64,000 bases of DNA from the NCBI GenBank assembly GCA_034406715.1, contig CP137875.1, forward strand, positions 744,001-808,000. The letters are read 5' to 3'. The notes under the pieces are model-generated. The model was not told the origin of the DNA, made no database searches, and worked only from the letters and a program-made list of their open reading frames with translations. The DNA is from Rhodotorula mucilaginosa. Taxonomy: Eukaryota; Basidiomycota; Microbotryomycetes; Sporidiobolales; Sporidiobolaceae. The translations under genes were made by a program, and so were the position numbers. Below are positions 1-9,767 of the stretch, one piece after another. Every line of letters starts with the position of its first letter. Position 1 is the stretch's first letter.

Positions 1-484
1 CCGGATCGGGTCGAACGACGATGTGAACGGCGCGAGGTGGTTAGGCCGGAGTCGAGGTCTTCGCTGCAGCAGGAGACTAGCCGGGTTAGCACCCTTGAAT
101 ACGCAGTCCGCAGGGGGGGCAGATCTCCTGGGAACGTGCAGCAGCCAAGTCAAACGCACAGGTAATCGGTAGCTTGACGGCGGTCGGTCGGTCGGTCGGT
201 CGGTCGAGCGAGCGAGCGAGGGTTGATCCGAGAGCAGACGGCGCGTGGACGTGAATCTCCTCGCACCAGCACGACCTTAGCGGGAGCGATTCGACTGTCA
301 GGCTTGGTTTTGACAAGTGGCCTGCAGCGAGAGCGAGGAGACGGAGGAAAGGCGCAAACAATCAAATGAAAGATCCGACTCGGCGCGGCCATCTCCTCCC
401 GAAAAAAGCCAGGTATAGACAGAAAGCAGACATTGCAGTCAGATACAAGCAAAGAGCCCCCCAAACGGTCCTCCGACTCCGACT
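1..484. other. Left-edge non-coding stretch
   Basis: I see no supported gene here. Positions 179-224 hold tandem tetranucleotides, first CGGT units and then CGAG units. The stretch lies downstream of the stop codon of the minus-strand F-box-like gene, so it probably contains that gene's 3' UTR. A gene starting left of the window cannot be excluded. Confidence 0.4.
179..224. repeat. Tetranucleotide repeat (CGGT)n/(CGAG)n
   Basis: About six CGGT-type units run directly into about four GAGC-type units. It is a simple sequence repeat outside any recognised gene. Confidence 0.8.
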
Positions 485-1894
485 TCACGTCCTACGCTTC
501 CGAATCAACGCCGCAAGTCGCGGCCGTTGACGCAGAATCGCTTTGCCGGCGCCCTCCTCGCCGAAGTACCGTTCGATCGTTGTGTAGTCGTTGCTCGCAA
601 GGGCGTCGTCGACGAGGAGGCGCTCGACCTGCTCGTCGAAGCGGTCGCTCCAGTCGAGGCAATCGACCGCCGTCCCGTAGACCTTGATGCTGTTTTTGCG
701 CGCCGCGTCCATCACTGCGCGGAGTCCGTCGGCTGTGCAGCCTTCCGGCCATTCTGGATGCATCGCGTCTTTGACCTGCGCGAGATCATAGCGCGCATCC
801 CGCCCCAGAGCGTCCTTCAGGTCCCGTTCGGACCAGCAATCAAGGTCAAGTGAAATGTAATCGAGCTCGAGCGCCTCGAGGTGCTTCATCCGCGCAGGAC
901 CGTCGACAAGGCCACGCATATCCTGATCGGTGAGTTGCGCACCGAACGAGAGGCAGATATGTTTGATGCGCGAGGTCCGGATCGAGGGGAGCGAGGCTGA
1001 AGCGTCAATCTGGCAGAGGGACAAGAACTCAAGAAGAGGAAAGCGCGCAAGCACGTCAGAGAGTAGGCCTTCGAGCGGAATATGTTTGGTCGAGAGGGTG
1101 AGGCGTGTTAGGCTCGTTGGCGCTTGACGGAGGAGGGTCTCGAGCTCGGGGAGGAATTCATCGGAGACTCGAAGCCTCTGCAGGGTAGGAAAAAGAGCTG
1201 CAAGGGTTTGCCCTCCGGCAGGGTCCCACACCTCGCCGTCAAGCGTCAGCGAGTGCAAGTTTCGGTGAGGGGAAACATCCCTTTCATCGCTGAAGACGAT
1301 TCGGGCTGGACGGTATCCATATGATGTCGTCCATAGCGTCAGATTCCTTAGTGCCGGCCACCGTGTAAGCAGATGCCACCAAGTCGCGCTATGTTCGCCG
1401 TCACCGCCGAGCTTCGGCTCGGGCACACAGCCCAAAATGAGTTTGCGGATGTCTGTGCGGGCGGGCGCGGAGACGCGACTGATAATGTCGAAGATGTCGG
1501 CAGGAGTCGCTTCGAGGACGGAAAGAGTATGCAGTGCCGGGAACTCCAAGTGCATAAACGCGTTGCCTGGATGCTCGTCACCGTAGTTGATGCACATCTC
1601 GTCGTCATCACCGACTTCAATCGCTCGTTGAAAGTGCAAACCCTGCACAAGCGCTCTGAGGTCGGGTCGTTTTGAGCAGAGCTCTGCCAGAAGGCGAGCC
1701 TCTATTGTACGGTGGCCGACCCGAAGCTCGCGGTAGACTTCCTGCCGGACAATCGGGGCGAGCCGGCGACAAGTCGACACAAAGGCGGCAGCTCTGGGAA
1801 CACGGCTGTCGTCGCGCACGATCTCGGAGAAGATTGCGCTGAGGAGCTCGTCGGGGAGGGAGAGTAGCGAGGTCTTGATCCTTCCCGTCGTCAT
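485..1894 (-). CDS. F-box-like/LRR protein, intronless
   Basis: This is a single-exon reading frame of 469 residues. The first in-frame ATG is at 1894; the open frame extends slightly upstream only through a GTG. Near the N-terminus the stretch LLSLPDELLSAIFSEIV followed by a conserved-looking CRRLAPIVRQEVYREL resembles the F-box helix pair of basidiomycete F-box proteins. The rest has repeated leucine-spaced segments such as LRNLTLW, LHSLTLDG, LQRLRVSD and LTRLTLS, typical of irregular leucine-rich repeats. Proteins of this type normally recruit substrates to an SCF ubiquitin ligase through Skp1, but the substrate cannot be guessed. A second gene of similar layout lies at 28169-29722. A divergent LRR protein without Skp1 binding is the alternative. 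Confidence 0.75.
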   Translation of the reverse strand: MTTGRIKTSLLSLPDELLSAIFSEIVRDDSRVPRAAAFVSTCRRLAPIVRQEVYRELRVGHRTIEARLLAELCSKRPDLRALVQGLHFQRAIEVGDDDEMCINYGDEHPGNAFMHLEFPALHTLSVLEATPADIFDIISRVSAPARTDIRKLILGCVPEPKLGGDGEHSATWWHLLTRWPALRNLTLWTTSYGYRPARIVFSDERDVSPHRNLHSLTLDGEVWDPAGGQTLAALFPTLQRLRVSDEFLPELETLLRQAPTSLTRLTLSTKHIPLEGLLSDVLARFPLLEFLSLCQIDASASLPSIRTSRIKHICLSFGAQLTDQDMRGLVDGPARMKHLEALELDYISLDLDCWSERDLKDALGRDARYDLAQVKDAMHPEWPEGCTADGLRAVMDAARKNSIKVYGTAVDCLDWSDRFDEQVERLLVDDALASNDYTTIERYFGEEGAGKAILRQRPRLAALIRKRRT

Positions 1895-2424
1895 GGCGGG
1901 CGTTCGGACTTGGCCGTACACAGGTTCGCGGCAGGAGTCGGGTTCGGATGCCGGTGTCAGCTGTCGAAGGGGAAAATGTCAGGACCGGCTCCCAGCTCGC
2001 TCACGCGACAAAGTCGCCTGACCTTGTTAGAAAGGCACTCGAGCAGAGTTCTTGCGGGCACTGGAAGCTAAGCGAGAGGGCGGAGTGATGAGGCGGAATG
2101 TCCGGCTGGTCTCGAGCGGCCCGCGTGTTCGGAGCGGGGTCTTGCCGGGAGTCTGCCCTGATGTAGACGGTCAATCTGGTCGTGCAGATGCTGCAGGCCT
2201 TCACAGGCAAGCTCTTGAGCGTGAAGAGAGAAGACGTCGAAGCGCAACCGGTTCCAAGCGATGACGGCCGAGGTCGACGGACACCACCGAAGCCGCTCCT
2301 GTAAGTCGACGGCCCGAGGGTGTCTAGCGGTGCTCTATGCCACCTCGGATAGTGCAAGCAAACAAGATTCCTGGAAAGCGCGGAAAGCAAAAGAGCTCTC
2401 CCGCCAAAGGCGCAAAAAGAATTT
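1895..2424. other. Intergenic region upstream of F-box-like gene
   Basis: This 530-bp stretch contains the 5' flank of the minus-strand F-box-like gene and the 3' flank of the minus-strand tRNA. Open frames here are short and resemble nothing I know. No clear TATA element or repeat was found. Confidence 0.4.
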
Positions 2425-2515
2425 GATGTCTGTGAGATTCGAACTCACGCCCTTTCGGACTAGCGGGTTACAGAGAACCTTAAGCTAGCGCCTTAGACCG
2501 CTCGGCCAAAACACC
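2425..2515 (-). tRNA. tRNA-Leu (anticodon AAG) with 12-nt intron
   Basis: Read on the minus strand, the 5' acceptor strand GGTGTTT (from 2515) pairs with AGACATC at the 3' end with two G-U pairs. The T arm is GTGAG-TTCGAAT-CTCAC and a short variable arm is present, as in class II tRNA-Leu. The anticodon stem CTAGC pairs with GCTAG only if the 12 bases at 2466-2477 are removed. They sit one base 3' of the anticodon, the canonical intron position between nucleotides 37 and 38. The anticodon AAG is at 2479-2481. The CCA end is not encoded, as usual for eukaryotes. It should read CUU and, by inosine, CUC leucine codons. Confidence 0.93.
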
Positions 2516-3066
2516 AATTGATGGTAAACAGGGCTCGGTTTTGCTATGAATACAAACCCAGAGACACTTGCAACATTCGTCGAGGGCAGGTCTTGCGCCC
2601 ATGATGCAGTTCGCCCAGCCTAGGTTCGCCGGGGGAAGACTGTCGCGATCAATATCTACCCCTTTTAAGGTCGACTGCCGGCGCCGATGCTCACGTTGAC
2701 GCGCGTGTGGTGTAATCGGGATGACGCACTCGGCTGGGAGATGAGCGTGAAGATCGCCTTCTCGGGCCCAACTTGGCGGTCTTCCTCCTTCCGACACCAC
2801 ACTCAGTCGATAGAGCAGGTCGCAAGCTTCTCACACCGATCTGCATCCGCGAGAAGTCCACCCCCGACTTCAAGCTGTTCTCGTTTCGCTCCTCCTCGAG
2901 CCAGCTGCGCCGATTTCTCCTTCGATCGCCGCTTTCTCGCTCCGCAAGCATACCATCGCCCGTCCTGTCTCGCCAAAGCGACCTCCGCGCGTTCTTGTCC
3001 AAGAGCACCGCAGCGCCACCTCAGCAGCGAAACAGCTCTTCCTCCCCGCGAAGCGACAAGTCGAAG
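2516..3066. other. 5' region of photolyase gene
   Basis: This stretch separates the tRNA-Leu from the photolyase ATG. The frame of the photolyase is open from at least 2773 to 3066 without an ATG and would encode a Ser/Arg/Leu-rich, acid-poor sequence (see findings). No other gene is supported. Confidence 0.4.
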
Positions 3067-5783
3067 ATGCCCGCCGCAAAAAGGACGCGCTCGACGGCAT
3101 CTGCCGAAGCGTCTGCTTCTCCTTCTCCACCCAAGAAGGCGCGCCGGACTCCCGTCACGAACGGCAAGAGCAAGACGCCCAAGGACGAGGATGAAGAGGA
3201 GCGCGACCACGACAAGGACGTCAAGCCGCGGGTCAAGGAGGAAGACGACGACGACGGCCACGACCCTCGCTTCCGGAGTGTTTCGACCGCCGCGGCAGAG
3301 CAGATGGAGAACGAGCACTTCCCGGGCGAGATGGAGCAGACCCCGATCGCCAAGCTGTACGACTCGATGAGGGCACTTGCGAGCGTGAAACGGGACGACA
3401 AGCCGAACAAGGAGGGCATCGTGGTGTACTGGCAGAGGTGAGGGAGGGTTGCGTTCGTCTTTCCCTTCTTTGACCAAGCTCTGACTAGCTCTTGGACTCT
3501 CGACGAACAGGAACAAGGACCTCCGCACTGTCGACAACACTGCGCTTTCGTACGCGTCGGCCGTCGCACAAGACCTCGGGGTGCGCCTGCTCGCTCTGCA
3601 CATCTTTTCGCCCGGCGACTACAAGGCCCACGACCGTGGTCCTCGCCGTATCGACTTCCAGCTCCGGCAGATGGCGTACCTCAAGGGCGAGTTCGCGAAA
3701 CACCACATCCCCTTCCTCACGATCACGCACAAGAAGCGCAAAGACATCCCTCGCATGCTCTGCGAAAAGCTCAAAGAGTGGGGCGCGATCGGACTCTTTG
3801 CAAATATCGAGTACGAGGTGGACGAGCTGCGCCGCGACATCGAGATCCTCGAGCGAACCAAAAAGGCGCGCGAATCCGGCGACGGCTTTGCGGGCCAGGT
3901 CGAGTTCTTCAAGGATTACTGCGTCGTCAGCCCAGGGGAGCTGCTCACCAAGGTGAGTGCCGACGGACATACTTGCAAGGCGTTTCTTCTCGATGTGGTA
4001 AGACTGACTCTGGCCGCCTACCCGCAGCAAGGAAAACCGTACTCGGTCTACAGTCCGTGGCAGCGCAACTGGGCCCAGCATGTCAACTCGAACCTGCAAG
4101 ACTACGTTTCGCAGCAGAACGGACCCCTCCTCGCCAACAGCGACTCGGCCAAGTCGCACCCGGTCCTGAAACCCATGTTCGACCACGAGATCCCGACCGC
4201 GATCGAAGGGTTCGAGCTCGCGGGCGGCGAAAAAGAAGCCAAGACGATGAAGCGGATCTGGCCCGTCGGAGAGGGCGTGACCGAATCGATCATGCGCCGG
4301 TTCACCGAGACCAAGATGCGGAATGCCAAGTTCTTTGATCCGCCTCTCGAGGGGGATGAAGAGAAGGTCGACGACCCGAAGCACAAGAGCAAGATCGGTC
4401 TGTACCAGGAGGGTCGCAATCGCGTCGATTGGGACGGCACGAGCCACATTTCGTACGTTGTTTGCTCGCTCTTCCTCGGAGAGCGCAATCGCGACCGCGT
4501 ATTCAGGCGCCACTGTCCTTGCGTCTCGCGCATCAGCTGACGCTTTCGTCACTTTCACCAGTGCCTACCTCGCAACGGGCATGATCTCGCCTCGCGAGTG
4601 CATCCGGATCGCGTACAAGATCGCTGGCGGGCGGGAAGTGCCGGCGGGGAGAGACAGCGGTATCGGGATGTGGGTCCAGGAAGTCGCGTGGCGGGACTTT
4701 TACCAGCATGTGAGTGTCCCGCCTTCAGTGGTACTCCGTACATGGACACGAGTCTATCGGATGACGGCTGACTGGGTGATTTGCCGCCGGGCCCCGATTG
4801 CCACTGCCGCCAGGTCCTCGCTGCTTGGCCTCGCGTCTGCATGACCAAACCTTTCAACCTCAAGTACGACGGTACCATCGAGTGGGTGACGGACGACGAC
4901 GGCGCCAAGCTGCAAGCGTGGAAGGACGGCAAGACAGGCTTCCCGATCGTCGACGCGGCGATGCGCAGTCTCAAAGCTCAAGGCTGTGAGCGTTCCTGCT
5001 CTCCCCCTTTCTTACTCTCACCTTAGGAAACTAACAAGTCGAGACGGGATATGACAGACATGCATAACCGCTGCCGTATGATCGTGGCGTCGTTCCTCTC
5101 CAAGGACCTTCTCATCGACTGGCGCGAAGGCGAAAAGTACTTTAGCCAGAACCTCGTCGATGCAGACGTGAGTCGTGCTCTCCCTCATGCTGTATTCAGC
5201 AGCTCGACTGACACTCCACCACTGGGACTACAGCTCGGGAGCAACAACGGCGGTTGGCAATGGGCTGTGAGTTTCAGAACCCCCCGAGTCCGGATTGGCA
5301 GCATCTCGCATTGAGCTGACATTTCTCGCCCTCGCCACAGGCAAGTACCGGTACCGACCCTCAACCCTACTTCGTAAGCACGTCACGAATGCTCGCGCCC
5401 TCGCTAAGGCCGATTAACTGATTTTCATCTTGAAAATCCGGCAGCGCATCTTCAACCCGCTCTCGCAGAGTGAAAAGATTGATCCGAACGGCGACTATGT
5501 CCGTTACTGGGTCCCCGAACTCCGATCTCTCAAGGGCAAGAGTAAGCTTTGCCCTTCTCTCAATCTCTTACCTCACATTCCGTCCGGGTCGGAGAAGACT
5601 GACGGAGCAGCGGACTTCCGCCCTCGATCATTTGGTCTTTGAACGACAGGCGTCCACAACCCGTCGGCGACGTTGTCTGAGAAAAAGATCAAAGAGCTCG
5701 GGTACGTGATGCCGATCGTCGACCATGCCAAGATGCGCGTCAAGGCGATCGAGGCGTACAAGGAGGCGGCGGCGAGGGGTTGA
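3067..5783 (+). CDS. PHR1: Class I CPD photolyase (DNA photolyase/cryptochrome family)
   Basis: Ten exons: 3067-3437, 3511-3952, 4028-4452, 4562-4709, 4814-4985, 5058-5167, 5234-5266, 5341-5373, 5445-5541 and 5650-5783, giving 654 residues. The enzyme uses blue/near-UV light, FADH- and an antenna cofactor to split cyclobutane pyrimidine dimers. The N-terminal ~110 residues are a disordered, charged extension with nuclear-signal-like clusters (KKARR, AKRTR). The antenna domain follows ([32 protein letters not shown]). The FAD-binding domain shows [28 protein letters not shown], the NNGGWQW motif and [12 protein letters not shown], all hallmarks of class I photolyases. Exons 7 and 8 are only 33 nt each. 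The ATG at 3067 has A at -3 and is the first ATG in frame. A cryptochrome role is less likely given the intact repair-type motifs. Confidence 0.95.
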
Positions 5784-6001
5784 ATCCGAGCTCGTGTCGT
5801 GCGAGAGCAGCGCTTGCCTAGGGATACCATTTCAGAACGTAGTGCGCTTGAATCGGTCGAATCGATACCGGTTGTCAAGCCGTAGCTTGATTTGACCTTG
5901 CTTGTGCTGTTCTTTTTCACTTGGATTTGTACGCGTCGACTCTCAGGAAGGAGAGCGTGAGGAAGTGGAATCGGGGCACGACCCTACGCCCCCCGCGATC
6001 A

Positions 6002-7100
6002 CTATGATCCGCCGCCACCGCCGCCGCCGCCGCCTCCTCCGAATCGCGCCGCCGCGAGTTGCTTGAACATGGCCATGGTCTGGTCCTCCTTGGCCTTATG
6101 CGCCTGGTACCGATCCGACAATTCTGCCTGCTTCTCTTCGACTTTGTAACCCTTCCTCTCTTCTCGCCTCCGTTGCTGCCGCTCCCGCTCCTTCAACGCG
6201 TCTTCGAACCCGCCGCCTCCGGCGCCCATCAAGGTTTCCTCATCGACTTCGACCATCCCCCCCGCTTCGCGCGCAGACTCGTACGCCTTGCGGGCTTGGT
6301 TCCCTTCCCTGCGTTTCTCGACGAGGCGCTCGCGTCCCGTCGCGCGCGAGTCGCGCTCTTCGTCTCGCGCTTCGCGGGTCTCGCGTCGCCGCTGGGAGGT
6401 GACGGTGGCGCGTTCGGCTTGGCGCTGAGAGTCGCGCGCGTCGCGGTCGAGTTGGAGGCGCTCGACGGCCGAGAGGCTGGAGGAAGGAGGAGGGGGCATT
6501 GAAGGTCCGAGTCGCGGAGGACCTGCCACGACGGCCGAGGAAGAGGAGGAGGCCGACGGTTCGTACGACCTCGTCTTGGTGCCGGTGTCGATGGACTTGC
6601 GAATGCTCGCTGCTGCGTCGAGGTCTGCCTGGGAGGCTTTCGAGAAGGACCAATTGTGCGAGGACGAGATGGACGACGGCAACGAGGCGGGCGAGATCCC
6701 CTCGTAGTAGTTGCGCGAGAGGCGTCCGCGGTTCCAGGCGCGGCAGAACTTGCGAAAGTACCGCCGCGCGTCTTCGGTCCGGAGCGAGTCGAGTTTCTGG
6801 GTGGGTTTTGCGTGGCGTCAGTCACTCCACCCACCTTGATGACAGCCCGAAGAAGAGGCAGCTAGTGCGACTCTCGCTCACTTTGTGTTTCTCCTCCCAG
6901 AGCCAGAGTTTGAGCTCTGTCGCTTTCCGGAAGTAGTCGTCCTCCTCGTGGATGGGGCGTGCTCCGGCTGGCAGCTCTACATCGTCGCGGCGGTCGGGTG
7001 AGCGAGACCGTGACCGAGAACGAGAGCGAGAGCGACGGCGGTGACGGCGATCCTCGTGCGTGCTTTTGTCTCTCGGGGTGCGTTCGTAGCGGTCCGACAT
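6002..7100 (-). CDS. RS-type nuclear protein, SCI1-like (tentative)
   Basis: Two exons (7100-6882 and 6796-6002) encode 337 residues. The N-terminus carries an RS tract (repeated RSRSRS followed by SPDRRDD), typical of splicing-associated nuclear proteins. The exon junction joins a conserved-looking module: LKLWLWEEKHK, KLDSLRTEDARRYFRKF, AWNRGRL and YYEGI. That pattern resembles the plant style cell-cycle inhibitor SCI1 family and its fungal and animal homologues, from memory. The C-terminal half is a charged Arg/Glu-rich coiled-coil-like region ending in a run of eleven glycines. It ends 218 bp from the convergent photolyase stop and starts 101 bp from NIF3. The RS character is clear; the family name is uncertain. 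Confidence 0.7.
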
Positions 7101-7201
7101 GCTCGCACGTATACACGATCAGCCTAGACTGTCTCGGGTCGAGAGAGAGAGAGCGGCCAACTCCCACTCCGTCATCTCATCATCTCGAGACCTGCAGTCG
7201 A
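7101..7201. promoter_or_regulatory. Compact bidirectional promoter (RS protein / NIF3)
   Basis: Only 101 bp separate the divergent start codons of the RS-type gene (7100, minus) and NIF3 (7202, plus). Both 5' UTRs and core promoters must fit here or extend into coding sequence. A GA run sits near 7141-7153. No TATA box is obvious. Confidence 0.6.
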
Positions 7202-8683
7202 ATGCTCCGGCAGGCAGTTCGATCTACTTTGAACCGACGCGCTAGTCTACTCGTCTCGCGCAGCTGCTCATCTTCCTCCCCTACGCCGCCGCTTCTCCCG
7301 CACGACCTCACCATGACTGCTTCGGCCGAGTCGTCTTCCTCGTCGCGCCACTTTGCTCGCTTGCAGCAAGCTGTACAGCGATTGACCCCGCTCGCCCTCG
7401 CCGAAACAAAGTGGGACAATGTCGGAATCATGGTCGAAGCTCCGGAGCCCGCAACTCCGACTCCGACTCCGAGGACCAAAGTCGTCTGCTGCATCGACCG
7501 TCGGTTTTGCCCTTTTCTCGCACTCGCACAAGCAGGGTACATACGCCTGTACTGACACACCTTGAGGCCTCCCGACAAACAGTGACAACCCACGTCTGCG
7601 ACGCCGCCCTCGCCCAACCGGACGTGTTTGCCATCCTGACGTACCACCCTCCCATCTTTTCCGGCCTCAAGTCCCTCTCGCTCTCCAACCCGCTCCAGCG
7701 CTCCCTCCTCCGCTGCATCGCAGCTGGCGTCAGCGTCTACACCATCCACACCGCAGCCGACAATGCCATCGGCGGCGTCAACGACTACATGGGCTCCGGC
7801 TTGCTCCAGTTTGCCGGAGTCGAAACCGACCCCGATGGCATGTGCTGGCCCTCGCCTGAACCCTCGGGGGAATCCTCTCTGGCGGCGCTGAGTCCGGCCA
7901 AGGACGTGCCGGAAGGACAGGAAGGGGCAGGTGGAGGTCGGATCGTCAGATTGGCGGAAAGCGCGAAAGGAGGCAGGGCCCTCTCGCGCAACGAGGTCGT
8001 CCGCGCCGTCAAGCAACGCCTCAACCTTCAATACCGTCAGTTGCACTTTACCACGCCGACCCGCACGCCCATGCTGACCTACAACCCCCTCCGCTGCGCC
8101 AGTCCAAGCTGCGTGGTCCCCAACTGGCGCGGACGAAATCAAGACGGTCGCCATCTGTGCCGGTAGCGGTTCCGGAGTCCTCAAGGGCGTGAACGCAGAC
8201 CTCTACTTGACCGGCGAGATGGGCCACGTGAGTCTCAAGGGTTTTCCTCGTGAACGGAGCAGCGGAGTCGCCTGATACCGCCGTCGTCTCGTTCGCTGTT
8301 GGTTTCGCCGACCACACTGATTGCGGAGACTGAAAATGGCTACTGTTCTTGAACGAACGTGTCAATAGCACGACATCCTCGCTGCCAACGCGGCCGGAAT
8401 CCACGTCCTTTGCTGTGAGTCCTGCCGCGCTCGCCTCTGCCCTTGCCTCCATCATTTCAATCCCGCAAGTTCATCCACTCACTGATCCGCCCTCCCCTGA
8501 ACGCCTGCCGTTACTTGTACGACGACGATGACAGGCAACCACTCTGCGACTGAGCGACCGTGGTTGTCGTACTTTGCTCCGAGGCTGCAGGACGCGCTCA
8601 ACCAACTTGCGGCAGGGGACGGGGCGGACCGGTACGAGGTCCAAGTCAGCTCGGAGGACCGGGAACCGCTCGAGGTCGTGTGA
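7202..8683 (+). CDS. NIF3: NIF3-like protein (YbgI/NIF3 family)
   Basis: Five exons (7202-7499, 7583-8035, 8103-8227, 8369-8414, 8535-8683) encode 356 residues. Family hallmarks: ILTYHPPIF, the metal-site region with YTIHTAAD, GGVNDYMGSGL, the late VAICAGSGSGVL, DLYLTGEMGHHDILAANAAGIHVLCCNHSATERP and a C-terminal helix. NIF3 proteins are conserved metal-binding (di-metal His/Asp/Glu site) proteins, partly mitochondrial, with a debated GTP cyclohydrolase/hydrolase-like activity. The first 37 residues are Arg/Ser/Leu-rich without acids, like a mitochondrial presequence; a second in-frame ATG (7313) in better context follows. The 46-nt fourth exon is very short. A Pro/Glu/Gly-rich insert separates the two conserved halves. 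Start chosen as the first ATG. Confidence 0.93.
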
Positions 8684-8954
8684 GAGACGGATGTAAACCC
8701 TGTCGTGAATTGTTGACCTTCAGCAGAAGAATTCCGGGTCAGGCGAGTTCGAAACTGGCGGTTTTCCTGTGCAGCTGAGAAACAACGACTCGGCAGGAAA
8801 TCGGGGAACGGTTCCCAAACGATTGCGCTCCTATATGCACACGTCTTTGAAGAGGTTACAACAAAGTTTTACAATTCACAAACACCGAAAGCCCGCGTCG
8901 CATCCGGAGTGACTGGGCTCACTCATACCTCCAGCGACGTTGCGCGAGAGCGTC

Positions 8955-9668
8955 TCAGCCTCGGGTCCACTCTGCCTTTTCTGCCTTGAGGTTGGCTTCC
9001 GTCTGCTTTTGCTGATCGCCCGTCACCATTCCGGCGGCACTATGGGCAGGCAGGAACAAGGTCTCAGTGACTCTGTTCTCGTCTCCTTAGAATCTCCCGG
9101 AGATCGTCACGAAGACAGTAAATCCCCCCCCTTCTTCAACAAGAAGCTCACCTCTCGACTTTGGCTTTGACGCGGTCCATACTCGGGACGGGAACGGTCC
9201 CGTCTGCGAGGCTCGACTTCCACTCGCCTTGCTCCGCTTTCAGGTTGCCGGCGTTTTGGTGTTCCTGCGAACCGGTCACCATGCCCCACGCGCTGTGCAG
9301 TAGTCGGACTTCAGTGTCCCATTCCACGCATGCCTGAAATCTATGGCTCGCGGACTCACCTCTGGACTTTTCCCTCGACCCTCTCGGCTGCAGCTTCGCC
9401 CTTCGCTTGCAGCCTCGCCGCCTCTGCTTCGGCCTCTCCTTCTTTCTGCAGCTCTTGTCCTTCGGTTGTCCAGCTTTCGGTCGTACCAGGGACAGCACCG
9501 ACCGCCTGTGTGTGTGTGTGTGCGCGCAACAGCGTCAGGATGGGCAACTCGGACCGAGGTGGGGAGGGAGAAGTGACGTCGACGACGAACTTGGTACAGA
9601 GCTCCTTGGGCTTGTTTGAGCTGGCCGGAGAGCTGTGTAGGCTGCTGTGTAGAATCGGAAGAAGACAT
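8955..9668 (-). CDS. CsbD-like hydrophilic repeat protein
   Basis: Four exons (9668-9591, 9505-9360, 9292-9152, 9039-8955) encode 149 residues. The protein is hydrophilic and built from degenerate repeats: an N-terminal copy (QLSGQLKQAQGALYQAVG), then two close copies, RVEGKVQSAWGMVTGSQEHQ and RVKAKVESAAGMVTGDQQKQ, each followed by a Gly/Asn-Leu-Lys-Ala-Glu segment ending in EW. This G-x-VTG-x pattern is that of CsbD-like proteins, including the Ustilago Hmp1 cruciform-DNA-binding type. They are abundant, stress-induced proteins of unclear mechanism. The last two repeats each start at an exon boundary with the same phase (AG|C and AG|T), suggesting exon duplication. It lies 99 bp beyond the GAA1 stop, same strand. 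A CA repeat forms the first intron's 3' end. Confidence 0.85.
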
Positions 9669-9767
9669 CGAGGTGCTTGCGTGCGGGGGTGCAGTTGAGA
9701 GACAAGAGAGCGTCTCTCGAGGTCAATGGCGGAGGATCGACAAAAAAAGGTGGCAGATTCACGGTAT

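Noticed and set aside
3485-4558. Minus-strand open frame of about 357 codons opposite the photolyase
   Set aside because: It is antisense to photolyase exons that carry clear motifs, and has no known domain.
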